Positions 46,210 to 64,000 of a stretch of 64,000 nt of DNA are shown here, one piece after another. This DNA is from Myxococcales bacterium (GTDB lineage: Bacteria > Myxococcota_A > UBA9042), in the NCBI GenBank assembly GCA_023954815.1, contig JAGSHB010000001.1:1-64000 (forward strand), in the 5' to 3' direction. The number at the start of each line of letters is the position of its first letter. The stretch's first letter is position 1. The notes beneath the pieces are model-generated. The model was not told the origin of the DNA, searched no databases, and saw only the letters and a program-made list of their open reading frames with translations. The position numbers and the translations under genes are program-made.

Positions 46210-46331
46210 GATGTCACAGCCGCTCACGATGGCCACTGGGGCCCCGTGAATCCAGCGCCACAGCGCGGCACATGACATGGCACGAACCAGGCGAATGACC
46301 AAGAGTCGTTCAGCCTTTGAGAGGATCCACC

Positions 46332-46715
46332 ATGAGTCAGTCACGCATGGTCAACATGACCTTCATGACCGCCGCTCTGCTGATGTGGATCGTCAGCGCG
46401 AAGTTCTTCGCCGGCACCTTCGACATGATTCGCCCCGAGTGGGATCTGTCGTTGATTGGCAACGAGTTCCGTCTGAGCAACCTGCTCGGCATCGGAATCG
46501 GCGTGTTCGGCGGTATCTACCTCTGGCGTCACGACAAGCTCTTCCGGCTTGCAAATGAAGTCGCTGGCGAGCTGCGTAAGGTCACTTGGCCGAACGTTGA
46601 AGAGACCCGCGTCTCTACGCTCGTGACGATCGTGACGACCATCATCGTCGCCATCTGCCTGTGGGCATTCGACGTCTTGTTCAGTGCGCTGACGAAGCTG
46701 TTTTACAACCTCTGA
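46332..46715 (+). CDS. secE: Preprotein translocase subunit SecE
   Basis: A 127-residue membrane protein of the SecYEG channel. Three hydrophobic segments (~13-30, ~45-65, ~98-118) as in the E. coli type, and the conserved cytoplasmic segment ELRKVTWPNVEETR before the last helix. GAGAGGA precedes the ATG at 46332; the upstream in-frame ATG at 46317 lacks such a site. It is followed by nusG after 72 nt, the standard order. Confidence 0.93.
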   Translation: MSQSRMVNMTFMTAALLMWIVSAKFFAGTFDMIRPEWDLSLIGNEFRLSNLLGIGIGVFGGIYLWRHDKLFRLANEVAGELRKVTWPNVEETRVSTLVTIVTTIIVAICLWAFDVLFSALTKLFYNL

Positions 46716-46787
46716 GCTTATAAGCACTGACCTGATCAGACACTCACGCCGGCTTCGGCCTGCGCATGACCCCCTACGAGGCACGCC

Positions 46788-47435
46788 ATGAGCGACAACG
46801 CTCCAGTCCCAGCTGAGAACGAGACCGAAGTGGCCGCCCCCGAAGTGGCAGTCCCAGTGGTGAAGCCGAAGCCTCGTTCACTTCGTGCCCCGCGCAAGCG
46901 TTGGTACATCGTGCACACGTACACCGGGTCGGAGAACACGGCACGCGTCGGTCTCGAAGAGCGGATTCGTCAGGAAGGTCTCGAAGAGAAGTTTGGCGAC
47001 ATCTTGATCCCGACCGAGACCGTGGTTGAAGTCCGGAATGGCGAGCGCAAAGAACGCACCCGCAAGTTCTTCCCGGGCTACATCCTGGTCAACATGATCC
47101 TTGAGCCAGAGACCTGGCACTTGGTCAACGGCACCAACAAGGTGACCGGTTTTGTCGGAGGCGCCCGCAACCCACCGCCCGTCCCCGCGTCGGAAGTGCG
47201 TCGTATCACCGATCAGCTCGATCAGGGCGATACCGAGAGCAAGCCGCTCATGACGTTCGAAGAGGGTTCCGAAGTGCGCGTCACCGACGGTCCCTTCGCG
47301 ACCTTCAGCGGCACTATCGCCGAGGTCATCCCGGACAAACAGAAACTCAAGGTGCTCGTCAGCATCTTTGGTCGTGCAACTCCAGTCGAACTCGGCTTCA
47401 TGCAAGTCGAGAAGATTGTGGAGACCGCCGAATAA
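46788..47435 (+). CDS. nusG: Transcription termination/antitermination factor NusG
   Basis: A 215-residue protein that binds the RNA polymerase clamp. After a ~35-residue Pro/Val/Glu-rich extension comes the NGN domain ([33 protein letters not shown]) and a C-terminal KOW domain ([21 protein letters not shown]). The N-terminal extension is longer than in E. coli. GAGG lies ~8 nt before the ATG. Confidence 0.96.
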   Translation: MSDNAPVPAENETEVAAPEVAVPVVKPKPRSLRAPRKRWYIVHTYTGSENTARVGLEERIRQEGLEEKFGDILIPTETVVEVRNGERKERTRKFFPGYILVNMILEPETWHLVNGTNKVTGFVGGARNPPPVPASEVRRITDQLDQGDTESKPLMTFEEGSEVRVTDGPFATFSGTIAEVIPDKQKLKVLVSIFGRATPVELGFMQVEKIVETAE

Positions 47436-47535
47436 GGCGATTTTCGAGACACAGAACAGATCTGAGTCGCGCGTTTCAAACCCCTGTCGTGTGAGGTCGT
47501 AACCCGACCGCTCGCAGCACGAAGGAGCTTTTTTC

Positions 47536-47961
47536 ATGGCAAAGAAGGTAGTCGGCCTCATTAAGCTGCAACTGCCTGCTGGTAAGGCGAACCCCTCGCC
47601 CCCCGTCGGCCCCGCCCTCGGTCAGCATGGCGTCAACATCATGCAGTTCTGCAAGGCGTACAACGCTAAGACGCAGCAGCAGTCAGGCATGATCATCCCC
47701 GTCGTGATCACGGTCTACAACGATCGTTCCTTCACGTTCATCACCAAGACCCCTCCGGCGTCGCGCCTCCTGCTCAAGGAAGCCGGCATCAAAAAGGGTT
47801 CGTCGGTTCCGAACCGCGACAAGGTCGCCCGCATCTCTCGTGACAAGGTTCGCGCCATCGCCGAGATCAAGATGCCGGACCTCAACGCGTTCGACATCGA
47901 AATGGCAATGAACTCCATCGCGGGCACCGCTCGTTCGATGGGTATTGAAGTCGAAGATTAG
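47536..47961 (+). CDS. rplK: 50S ribosomal protein L11
   Basis: A 141-residue protein with the canonical [29 protein letters not shown]-terminal domain and the C-terminal rRNA-binding domain ([25 protein letters not shown]). It forms the GTPase-associated stalk base. AGGAG precedes the ATG by ~9 nt. rplA follows after 9 nt. Confidence 0.97.
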   Translation: MAKKVVGLIKLQLPAGKANPSPPVGPALGQHGVNIMQFCKAYNAKTQQQSGMIIPVVITVYNDRSFTFITKTPPASRLLLKEAGIKKGSSVPNRDKVARISRDKVRAIAEIKMPDLNAFDIEMAMNSIAGTARSMGIEVED

Positions 47962-47970
47962 GAGAAGATC

Positions 47971-48681
47971 ATGGCCAAGAAAGGAAAGAAGTTCCAGGCA
48001 GCGATCTCGTCTTTTGATCGCGACACTAAGTACAACCTGTCCGAGGCGGTGAACATCGTCCGTGAGTTCAAGACAGCCAGCTACGACCAGACGGTCGAGG
48101 TCGCTGTGAACTTGGGCGTTAACCCGAAGCATGCTGATCAGATGATCCGCGGCGCTGTCGTTCTGCCAAACGGCACCGGCAAGACCGTCCGTGTCATCGT
48201 GTTCGCTAAGGGCGACAAAGAGGCCGAGGCGAAAGCTGCAGGCGCTGACTTTGTCGGCGGCGAAGACTTGGTCGAGAAGATCAAGGGCGGCTGGTTCGAT
48301 TTCGACACCGCGATCGCGACCCCGAACATGATGGTTCAGGTCGGTAAGATCGGTCGTCTGCTCGGACCGCGTGGTCTCATGCCGAACCCGAAGGTCGGAA
48401 CCGTGACGTTTGACGTCAACGGTGCTGTTCGCCAGGCGAAAGCCGGTAAGATCAGCTTCCGCACCGATAAGGCTGGCATCATCCACGCTGGCATCGGCAA
48501 GCAGTCCTTCGACGGCAGCAAGCTTGAAGAGAACATCTCCACCCTGATGGAGACCCTCGTCAAGATGAAGCCCTCGACCGCCAAAGGCACCTACGTCAAG
48601 GCCGTCACCATCAGCACCAGCCACTCACCTGGCGTGCGCGTTGACGCCAACGAACTCGCGAACCGGTACCGTAGTACTTAA
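47971..48681 (+). CDS. rplA: 50S ribosomal protein L1
   Basis: A 236-residue protein of the L1 stalk, with [30 protein letters not shown] and the C-terminal [20 protein letters not shown] overlaps the end of rplK, giving 7 nt to the ATG. In many bacteria L1 also represses its own operon by binding the mRNA; a leader match was not examined in detail here. Confidence 0.97.
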   Translation: MAKKGKKFQAAISSFDRDTKYNLSEAVNIVREFKTASYDQTVEVAVNLGVNPKHADQMIRGAVVLPNGTGKTVRVIVFAKGDKEAEAKAAGADFVGGEDLVEKIKGGWFDFDTAIATPNMMVQVGKIGRLLGPRGLMPNPKVGTVTFDVNGAVRQAKAGKISFRTDKAGIIHAGIGKQSFDGSKLEENISTLMETLVKMKPSTAKGTYVKAVTISTSHSPGVRVDANELANRYRST

Positions 48682-48905
48682 GTTCGCGTTTGATGAATGC
48701 GGCCCTTCGGGGCCGTGTTCGAACACTTCTCTCTTCGGAGGGAAGCGTCTGAGAAGCCGGCACGCCAAGTGAAGCTCAGCGGTGAATTCACCACTGACAC
48801 ACACGAAAGCGACAAGTCCGGTGGAGGCGACTGCAAAGTGCAGTAGGGCGAACCCCGGTCGGCGGGGCCGCCTCGTCCGTCTCAGGCGTAGCAAGGAGTA
48901 GACCC
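48682..48905 (+). ncRNA. L10 leader upstream of rplJ
   Basis: The 224 nt between rplA and rplJ hold several hairpins: CGGCCC-TTCG-GGGCCG near 48700, CTTCTCTCTTCGGAGGGAAG near 48727, and ACTGC/GCAGT (48830-48844) with its AAAGT loop inside a purine-rich GGTGGAGGCGA...AGGGCGAA context. Position and layout fit the L10 leader, where the L10-L7/L12 complex binds to repress rplJL translation. The assignment is by position and shape. Confidence 0.65.
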
Positions 48906-49427
48906 GTGAATCGTGCAGAAAAGCAGAGCCGGGTCGACCAGCTTCGAGACGAACTGACTACCGCAACCGGTCTGGTTGTGGCTGGGTACAACAAGCTGAC
49001 GGTGGAAGAAATCACCGAGCTTCGTACCGAGCTTCGCAAGACCGGCGGTACCATTCGTGTCGTTAAAAATACCCTTGCTCGCTTGTCCATTAAAGGCACC
49101 GAATTTGAGGGGGTCACTGACTCGCTCACCGGTGCCACTCTGTTCGCCTTCGGCGCCGATCCAATCGGTCCGGCGAAGGTGCTCAGCAAGGCTGCTAAAG
49201 ACGGCGACAAGATCGTCGTCAAAGCAGGTGTGCTCAACGGTAAGGCGCTGTCAGCTGACGACGTCGTTGCCCTGAGCAAGCTGCCAGGCCTTGATGAGTT
49301 GCGTGCGAAGTTCCTCGGCATCATGAACCAGGTGCCTCAGAAATTCGTTATGCAGCTCGCTGCGCCCGCTCGCAGCATCGTTACGGTGCTCGCAGCTCGC
49401 AAGGACAAGTTAGAGGAAGAGGTCTGA
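48906..49427 (+). CDS. rplJ: 50S ribosomal protein L10
   Basis: A 173-residue stalk protein that anchors L7/L12. It begins with GTG (MNRAEKQSRVDQL) and has VVAGYNKLTVEEITELRTELRK and RVVKNTLARLSIKG. AAGGAG lies ~7 nt upstream. Followed by rplL after 62 nt. Confidence 0.96.
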   Translation: MNRAEKQSRVDQLRDELTTATGLVVAGYNKLTVEEITELRTELRKTGGTIRVVKNTLARLSIKGTEFEGVTDSLTGATLFAFGADPIGPAKVLSKAAKDGDKIVVKAGVLNGKALSADDVVALSKLPGLDELRAKFLGIMNQVPQKFVMQLAAPARSIVTVLAARKDKLEEEV

Positions 49428-49489
49428 TCGCTGAATCGACCAAACCAACCTGAATTCGGGCGCAACAGTCGCCCAATGGAGCCAATATC

Positions 49490-49870
49490 ATGAGCATTTC
49501 CAATGAGGATCTGATCAACCACCTGTCCGGTCTGACCGTTCTCGAGCTGTCCGAGATCATCTCGTCGCTCGAGGAGAAGTGGGGCGTGAGCGCCGCTGCT
49601 GTCGCCGCCGCCCCCGCCGCTGTTGCCGGTGGTGACGCTGGTGCTGCCGCTGAGGCACAGACTGAGTTTGACGTTCTGATCCTTGAGCCCGGTGCCAAGA
49701 AGATCAACGTCATTAAGGCTGTCCGCGAGCTCACCTCGCTGGGCCTCCGCGAGGCCAAGACTCTGGTCGAGACCGCTGGCGGTGTTGTCCGTGAGGGTGT
49801 CTCGAAAGAGGACGCCGAAGAGAGCAAGAAGAAGCTCGAGGCGGCTGGTGCCAAGGTGGAGATCAAGTAA
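49490..49870 (+). CDS. rplL: 50S ribosomal protein L7/L12
   Basis: A 126-residue stalk protein: N-terminal dimerisation domain ([26 protein letters not shown]), Ala-rich hinge, C-terminal factor-binding domain ([31 protein letters not shown]). GGAG lies ~9 nt before the ATG. Confidence 0.97.
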   Translation: MSISNEDLINHLSGLTVLELSEIISSLEEKWGVSAAAVAAAPAAVAGGDAGAAAEAQTEFDVLILEPGAKKINVIKAVRELTSLGLREAKTLVETAGGVVREGVSKEDAEESKKKLEAAGAKVEIK

Positions 49871-49894
49871 TCTCCGTCATCTCGACATAGCGAA

Positions 49895-50055
49895 GCCCCC
49901 GTGGCAGCGAGCGTTTTCAATGACGCCCGCCGCCCGGGGGCGCCGCTGCGTCCAGGATCGTACGAATGTGCTGGCCAAACCAGTATGTCTTCGTGCATCC
50001 TTCGCGGCCTCACAAAAATTGTGAGTGAATTTCACCTCCAGTGAATGGCTCACAA
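49895..50055 (+). promoter_or_regulatory. rplL-rpoB intergenic leader with attenuator-like and alternative hairpins
   Basis: GCCCCCG (49895-49901) pairs with CGGGGGC (49935-49941) in a likely partial-terminator hairpin. Farther on, TTGTGAG (50019-50025) can pair with CTCACAA at 50009-50015 (3-nt loop) or with an identical CTCACAA at 50049-50055; the second fold is reinforced by an inner TTCAC/GTGAA hairpin. The two folds exclude each other. The rpoB start is 134 nt further on. Confidence 0.5.
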
Positions 50056-50189
50056 GGCTGCACATGGAAAGGCTGAGGAAACCCTCAGCCGCGCCAAACC
50101 AGGACCGAAACCGCGCGCGCAGTTTCGGCCCCTGTTTTCCAACATCGCCGATGCCCAGCATTCGGCCCCCCGAACCCGGAGACTCGCCC

Positions 50190-55091
<4,902 letters not shown>

Positions 55092-55116
55092 CCGCCAGAT
55101 CGGCACACGCACCTAG

Positions 55117-55154
55117 CCGCTAGGGTGACCCTCACAACACGGTCACCCTAGCGG
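55117..55154 (+). promoter_or_regulatory. Perfect 14-bp hairpin between rpoB and rpoC
   Basis: CCGCTAGGGTGACC (55117-55130) pairs without mismatch with GGTCACCCTAGCGG (55141-55154) around a 10-nt loop. No T-run follows, so an RNase III processing site or mRNA-stability element is more likely than a terminator. Confidence 0.7.
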
Positions 55155-55210
55155 TGGAAACAGCAAGGCAACTCAGTAGGCGGCCATCGCCTCTGAACCC
55201 AGGAAGGCAC

Positions 55211-59773
<4,563 letters not shown>

Positions 59774-59805
59774 GCCTTTCTGGCCGCCGTCTCTCGCTGA
59801 GAGTC

Positions 59806-59848
59806 GCGAAGCCGATGATCCGTAAGGGTCATCGGCTTCGCCGTTTTT
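59806..59848 (+). terminator. Rho-independent terminator after rpoC
   Basis: Perfect 13-bp stem GCGAAGCCGATGA (59806-59818) / TCATCGGCTTCGC (59829-59841), a 10-nt loop, then CGTTTTT. Confidence 0.92.
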
Positions 59849-60459
59849 GCTGGCCGGTGGGTCTTTGTGGGGCGGCCGCGCCAGCGCTCCGTGTTCCTGC
59901 GAATGAACGGGCTAACCGCCCATCGATGAGGGCGCTACCGCTCCAGATCGCACACGGATCTGCAGGAAAAATCGGGGCCTCCCCAGGCAGACCGATCCGG
60001 CAAAAAGCCGCATCGATACCACGACCACCATATGCCGCCCTGGACGCCGTCAAGCGCCCATCGGCCCAGCCTTCGTGTGCAAGCAATCCCGTACGTAGAC
60101 GCCTGCCGACCCGCGATGCCCCGCCAGGTCGATCGATACAAGAGCAAGGCGCGTGCCAACCTAGTGCCAATCAGCATTCGCTGAAGAATTAACATCACAA
60201 CGCCACGTCTTTGTCTGGGTAGCGAAACCACTACAGGGTGGCGGGGCCTGACATAACATACGAAGATCACGGACAAGGACCATGATCGGGTGTTCCATGT
60301 GCCGTACGGGCTGGCTCTGACTGGTCACACAGAGGCAGCTGCGCTTTGCGCCAGGCGTTTGCTGTCCGGTGTACGGCCAACGCAGTCCCAACGAGCCTAG
60401 TGAGACCGTCCCATGGGACCTGATACACGTTACTTCTAGCTGTCACTTAAAACGCAGAA
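59849..60459. other. 611-nt region without a recognisable gene
   Basis: Only short frames with unconvincing, low-complexity translations occur on either strand. One perfect 12-bp palindrome, GTCCCATGGGAC, is at 60408-60419. I see no tRNA, rRNA, insertion sequence or repeat array. The composition is less GC-rich in patches (for example around 60180-60200), which could mark a decayed gene, but there is no positive evidence. Confidence 0.4.
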
Positions 60460-60488
60460 CGCCCCGGTCACACAAGGTGACCGGGGCG
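60460..60488 (-). terminator. Rho-independent terminator of the Cys-rich lipoprotein gene
   Basis: Perfect 12-bp stem CGCCCCGGTCAC (60460-60471) / GTGACCGGGGCG (60477-60488) with a 5-nt loop. On the minus strand it is followed by TTCTGCGTTTTAAG. Confidence 0.85.
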
Positions 60489-60517
60489 CTTTGCTTAGTC
60501 GAAACTAAGTGCGGCTA

Positions 60518-63022
60518 TTAGCTGCAGCTCGGGGCGCAGACTTTCTTGCCGCTGATGGCTTTGCCGTCGATGTCCTTGGCGTCGACGCACTTGGCGCCGC
60601 CGTCGGTGGACGCGCAGTCTGCATCAGTCTTGCAGCCGGGCGAGCAAACCTGCTTAGCGAGCGTACCGGCGCTGCCCACGTTGTGGCAGAGGTAGTCGCC
60701 AGCGCACGAGTAATCGTAGGCGCAGGGAATGCAGGACTTCTTCTTCATGCAGAGGGGCATGATGGCCGCATTCTTCTTGTCCGGACGCGGGATGCGCTGG
60801 TAGTCCTTGTTGCAGAACATACCATCCTTGCTCGCGCCACAGTCAGCGTCCGCGTTGCAGACGCGGCTGCAGTAGCCTTTGCCATTCTTGGCGTCGGGCA
60901 TGCAGTAGCCAGTCTTGCATTCAGCCAATGTGGCCTCGAGATCGCACTCTTCGCCCACGTTCTTCGTGGGCTGCGGTGGGTTCGCGTTGGCCTGAGTCGG
61001 CGAGTTGCCCACGAAGCTGCAGAAGTACTCTACGTTCGAGGGCTTGTCGACGCTCATGCTGACTGCGTAGCCGAGGCAAGCCTCGCCATTCTTGGTGCAA
61101 GCCTTGTCCTTCGAGCAGTCACTGAGGCTGGAGTTCGGGTTCGTGGGCATGCAGACCGGGATGAAGTGATCATCTTCCGGGTGGTCCGTCAGGTTCCACG
61201 ACAAGCGCAGCGACGTGCAGATGGACTTGTAGTCCTGGTTGTAGATTTTGACCGTGCCAGCGCAATCTGCCTTGGAGTTGCAGATGTCGATGCAGAAGCC
61301 GGGCTGAGCCTGACCCTGCTGGTTCTGCGTGTTGAGGCAGTAGCCGCTGTTGCAGAGCTTGCCGAGGCCGGTGCCCGTCGAAGCGGAGCCACACAGACCG
61401 CCGAAGTCCTTCTTACCAGCATCCTTGTCAACGCACAGGCCATTGGCCACGTACTCGTAACCGACCGGAGTCGCCTCTTTCGCGAGCGAAGCAGGCTCGA
61501 TGATGACTTTGCAGTGCTGCTTGGCGCCGCAAGCCTTGGTGCTGGTGCAGGCCTTGCCGTCGCCCTTGGTGCCGGTGCAGGAACCGTAAGCCAAGTACAC
61601 GTCGTAGATGCCGTCGTCCGGGTTGTCGAGGTCGAGCGGGGCCTCACTGAAGCCGCACTTCATGTCTTTCGGGCAGTCCCCAGCCTTCTCGCACAGCGTC
61701 GAGCAGTTACCATTGGTGCACATGAAGGGGTTTTCGCAGGGCTTGAGCGACTTGTCGTCGTCCGAGCTGAAGGGGTCGCAGCTCTCGCCGACCTTGACGC
61801 CGTCTTTCACCTTGCTGACGCAGATGTTGTCCCAGCCTGGCATCTTCACTTTCTTGGGATCCTCGGGGTCGGGCTCGCCCTCGGGCTTCTGGACGCCGTT
61901 GTACGAGATACGGCAAGCGAACGTGTCGTCCGGGCAGTCGCCGTTCACTTTGCAGTTCTTCGGCCAGCACACGTTGTACTTCTTGGGGTCGGACGACAGC
62001 TGCTGCGGGCTGCACTGCCAAGCGGAGCAATCGACGTCCGACTTGCAGGTATCGCCATTGGCGCACTTGCCGGCCTTGCATGCACCAACGTCGGTCACGC
62101 AGTCGGCGTCAGTCTTGCAGAATGCCGAGCAGCCGAGGCTGAAGCAGAGGTCGTTTTCACAGGTAGCGACGTCACCCTCGACCGGGTTGTCGTTGCAGGA
62201 CTTGGCCAAGGTGGCGCCGGTCTTGCTCTTCGGGGTGTGCGACTTGGGGCCGCAGCGCTGGATGATCTCGCCGTAGATGAAGTACAGACGGCAGCGCTCG
62301 GTGGCGCCATCGCAGTCCGAATCAGCGCTGCACTCTTTCCACGAGGTGGCGGGCACGCACGTCGTGTAGCTCTGGCCCTGCTGCAGCTGCTGCTTCGAAG
62401 CCAACTCAACGCAGGCCCACTTGTCGCCGTGGGGCGAGTTGTCGCCGCCGACCGCGTCGGTGCACTCGCTGTTGGTGGTGCTGTCTTCGATGCCATCAGC
62501 GCCGTCAGCGCCGGTCGCATTGTTCTTCTCGTCTTTCTGGATGGTGCAGGACTTGCTGCAGGCACCCGATGAGCAACGGTTGGTCTCGCACTGCGCGTCG
62601 AGGCAGGCACGGTAGGCGGTGGCCTTGGGGTCCTGGCTCGGCGTTCCACTCGGAGGTGGCTGGCAGTCCGTGGTCGGGCCACACGCTTCGCCAAACTTCT
62701 TCAAGTTGACAGGCGTGGTAGTTTTGCAGGCGTTGTTCTGACAAACCTGGCCAGCGCCGCACGACCCACAAGGCTTCGCGCATCCGGGGATAAAGCCGCA
62801 CTGCTTACCGGCGCAATCACATGTGCCACCACCGCCCGTGTCTGTTCCGGCAGCGTCGGTGGTTGCGTCTGCGGTGCCACCAGTGGTGTCTCCGGCGCTG
62901 GCGTCGGAGCCAGCGACGTTAGTGTCGGTAGGGGTGGTGCCGGTGTTGGTGTTGTCGTTGCTTCCACAACCAGCCACCAGCGCCGCACAGACCATCAAGG
63001 CCAAAATGCTATGCCGCTTCAT
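60518..63022 (-). CDS. Large Cys-rich lipoprotein of unknown function
   Basis: An 834-residue lipoprotein (lipobox LVAGC, Cys19) with an Asp/Thr/Gly-rich tether, then about 750 residues with more than 50 cysteines. Many occur in short units of the form CxxDxDC, CxxGxC and CxNGxC (CKTDADCVTD, CNADADCGAS, CKTDADCAST), a style shared by myxobacterial surface proteins and likely fully disulfide-bonded. There is no catalytic motif. Start 63022 was chosen because the signal peptide begins there and GGAG lies ~9 nt upstream; 78 residues upstream in frame are not signal-like. The shared dyad is 255 nt upstream. Adhesion, matrix or predation functions are possible but unsupported. Confidence 0.75.
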   Translation of the reverse strand: MKRHSILALMVCAALVAGCGSNDNTNTGTTPTDTNVAGSDASAGDTTGGTADATTDAAGTDTGGGGTCDCAGKQCGFIPGCAKPCGSCGAGQVCQNNACKTTTPVNLKKFGEACGPTTDCQPPPSGTPSQDPKATAYRACLDAQCETNRCSSGACSKSCTIQKDEKNNATGADGADGIEDSTTNSECTDAVGGDNSPHGDKWACVELASKQQLQQGQSYTTCVPATSWKECSADSDCDGATERCRLYFIYGEIIQRCGPKSHTPKSKTGATLAKSCNDNPVEGDVATCENDLCFSLGCSAFCKTDADCVTDVGACKAGKCANGDTCKSDVDCSAWQCSPQQLSSDPKKYNVCWPKNCKVNGDCPDDTFACRISYNGVQKPEGEPDPEDPKKVKMPGWDNICVSKVKDGVKVGESCDPFSSDDDKSLKPCENPFMCTNGNCSTLCEKAGDCPKDMKCGFSEAPLDLDNPDDGIYDVYLAYGSCTGTKGDGKACTSTKACGAKQHCKVIIEPASLAKEATPVGYEYVANGLCVDKDAGKKDFGGLCGSASTGTGLGKLCNSGYCLNTQNQQGQAQPGFCIDICNSKADCAGTVKIYNQDYKSICTSLRLSWNLTDHPEDDHFIPVCMPTNPNSSLSDCSKDKACTKNGEACLGYAVSMSVDKPSNVEYFCSFVGNSPTQANANPPQPTKNVGEECDLEATLAECKTGYCMPDAKNGKGYCSRVCNADADCGASKDGMFCNKDYQRIPRPDKKNAAIMPLCMKKKSCIPCAYDYSCAGDYLCHNVGSAGTLAKQVCSPGCKTDADCASTDGGAKCVDAKDIDGKAISGKKVCAPSCS

Positions 63023-63277
63023 GCGTATTATCTCCAAATCAGGCCAGGGGAGCGAGGCCAGTATGTTGTGCCTGCCGCCTTCCCCTGGCGGCTGCTTGCA
63101 ATGGTCGTTCGTCAGGGAGGGCCTGTGAACGCGCTTGTCCAGCCCAAAGGTGGAGTCGCTAACCGATAAGAACTGCCGGAAAATCCAGCGAGAAATGCCA
63201 CTGGGGCTGCGGGCGCAGAGATCCCAGAATCGCGGCATAGTAGGGACTCGGCACAAATCGCGTCAAGGTGTGGATCG

Positions 63278-63291
63278 TTGCACTTGTGCAA
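63278..63291. promoter_or_regulatory. TTGCA-N4-TGCAA dyad upstream of the Cys-rich lipoprotein
   Basis: TTGCA-CTTG-TGCAA, the fourth copy, lies in the 288 nt between the panC stop and the lipoprotein start. No other feature was seen in that gap. Confidence 0.5.
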
Positions 63292-63310
63292 TCTCTGGAA
63301 CAAACGAGAA

Positions 63311-64000
63311 TTAAACGTGTATGGGTCCAACGTTGTCGATTAGTCGCGTTGTCCCGAGCCAAACGGCCGCCACAACGCGGAAGGAGCCGCCTAGTGGGGA
63401 CGGGCGATCTGTGAGAACCGCTAAGGTCTGGGCGTCGACGGCGTGGAGGTAGTCGACGCGCATTCCCGCACTCGTGACGCGCTGGCGGGCGGCGTGCACC
63501 GCTTGAGCTGGCTCCGCGTCGCCGCATGCGAGTTGGCGGGAAACCTGAGTCAGCGCGCTGAACAACTCCGGCGCGACCTGGCGTTGTTCTGGGGTGAGAT
63601 AGCGATTGCGAGAGCTCATGGCGAGCCCGTCAGACTCTCGAACGGTTGGTGCACCTACGATGCGAGTTGGATGATGAAGATCTTCCGCCAGCCGGCGAAT
63701 CACTTGCAGCTGTTGGTAGTCTTTCTCGCCGAACACCGCGAAATCAGCTCCCGCGATGTTGAGCAGTTTGAGGACGACGCGAGCGACGCCTCCGAAAAAA
63801 TGTGGTCGGCTTGTACCGCACAGTCCTTCTGCCAGCGTTGGCACGGTGACCTCAGTCTGATCCCCTGGCGGGTACATCTCTTTGGCGGACGGGGCGAAGA
63901 CCCAGCGAACGCCACGCGTGCCGCACGCGTGGACATCTTCACCCAGCGTCCGCGGGTAGTCGCCGAAGTCTTCGTTGGCCGCGAACTGGGTTGGATTGAC
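63311..64000 (-). CDS. panC: Pantothenate synthetase, N-terminus outside the window
   Basis: The frame runs from the window edge to the TAA at 63311 and encodes at least 229 residues of PanC, which joins pantoate and beta-alanine using ATP. Visible landmarks are VNPTQFAANEDFGDYPRT at the window edge, VFAPSAKEMYPPG, RPHFFGGVARVVLKLLNI, FGEKDYQQLQVIRRL and the KMSKS-like SDGLAMSSRN. The HIGH motif and start lie beyond base 64000. The internal ATG at 63877 is not the real start, since conserved residues continue upstream of it. Confidence 0.95.
   Translation of the reverse strand, partial: VNPTQFAANEDFGDYPRTLGEDVHACGTRGVRWVFAPSAKEMYPPGDQTEVTVPTLAEGLCGTSRPHFFGGVARVVLKLLNIAGADFAVFGEKDYQQLQVIRRLAEDLHHPTRIVGAPTVRESDGLAMSSRNRYLTPEQRQVAPELFSALTQVSRQLACGDAEPAQAVHAARQRVTSAGMRVDYLHAVDAQTLAVLTDRPSPLGGSFRVVAAVWLGTTRLIDNVGPIHV

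Noticed and set aside
50025-50189. Upstream in-frame start that would add 55 residues to RpoB
   Set aside because: The extra residues are unlike any RpoB N-terminus, and the segment contains the leader hairpins; ATG 50190 has a suitable ribosome-binding site and family-like start [16 protein letters not shown].
59829-60170. 113-codon minus-strand frame after rpoC
   Set aside because: It overlaps the rpoC terminator, has Arg/Gly/Ala-rich random-looking sequence and no ribosome-binding site.
60408-60419. 12-bp palindrome GTCCCATGGGAC
   Set aside because: A single copy in a region with no adjacent promoter or gene start; no context supports a function.
60509-62572. 687-codon open frame on the plus strand opposite the Cys-rich lipoprotein
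   Set aside because: It is repetitive Ala/Val/Leu sequence with no motif. Such long mirror frames arise opposite Cys/Asp-rich GC-rich genes, and the minus-strand gene has a signal peptide, lipobox and ribosome-binding site.

Overview
The window is GC-rich DNA from a Gram-negative bacterium that looks like a member of the former Deltaproteobacteria (Myxococcota or Bradymonadales relatives). The evidence is a large set of outer-membrane-type lipoproteins (nine with a clear or probable lipobox), MopE-style Cys/Asp motifs, a DCGG-type Cys-rich lipoprotein, an AgmX/GltJ-like protein (zinc ribbon, GYF domain, one membrane helix) and very large metzincin lipoproteins. This placement is inference; the ribosomal and rpoBC genes here would settle it.

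Layout. 1-264: 3' end of a metallopeptidase-like gene. 378-6345: an NAD-type formate dehydrogenase whose NuoEF-like subunit (378-2006) and catalytic subunit (3631-6345) are separated by a FadL-type porin gene on the other strand. The catalytic gene has an in-frame UGA followed by a bacterial SECIS hairpin, so it encodes a selenoprotein. 6375-10323: an ICMT/PEMT-like membrane protein, a Ser/Gly-repeat lipoprotein and an amidase. 10557-16246: copper handling (multicopper oxidase lipoprotein, CsoR repressor with operator, permease fused to an HMA domain) plus a MopE/deacetylase lipoprotein. 16274-20512: YbgC thioesterase and two divergent GT-C glycosyltransferases. 20545-28636: a minus-strand run of envelope genes (NHL lipoprotein, ABC exporter, thioredoxin-like lipoprotein, unknown lipoprotein, secreted protein, AgmX/GltJ-like protein).

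29102-40201 is an outer-membrane barrel gene followed by two paralogous giant lipoprotein metallopeptidases (1765 and 1511 residues), probably one operon. This is the strongest candidate for an undescribed system. 40414-43677: proS, a PyrF-like protein lacking catalytic residues, and a SpoU-type RNA methyltransferase.

43882-59773 is the conserved block tRNA-Thr/Tyr/Gly/Thr-tuf-rpmG-tRNA-Trp-secE-nusG-rplKA-rplJL-rpoBC, with an L10 leader, a switch-like set of hairpins before rpoB, a long insert in RpoB and a perfect hairpin between rpoB and rpoC. The window closes with a Cys-rich lipoprotein (60518-63022) and the 3' part of panC.

An unexpected link between regions is a perfect 14-bp dyad, TTGCA-N4-TGCAA, found four times, each in noncoding DNA next to an envelope or copper gene (10447, 22310, 28859, 63278). 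It suggests a shared regulator of surface proteins.
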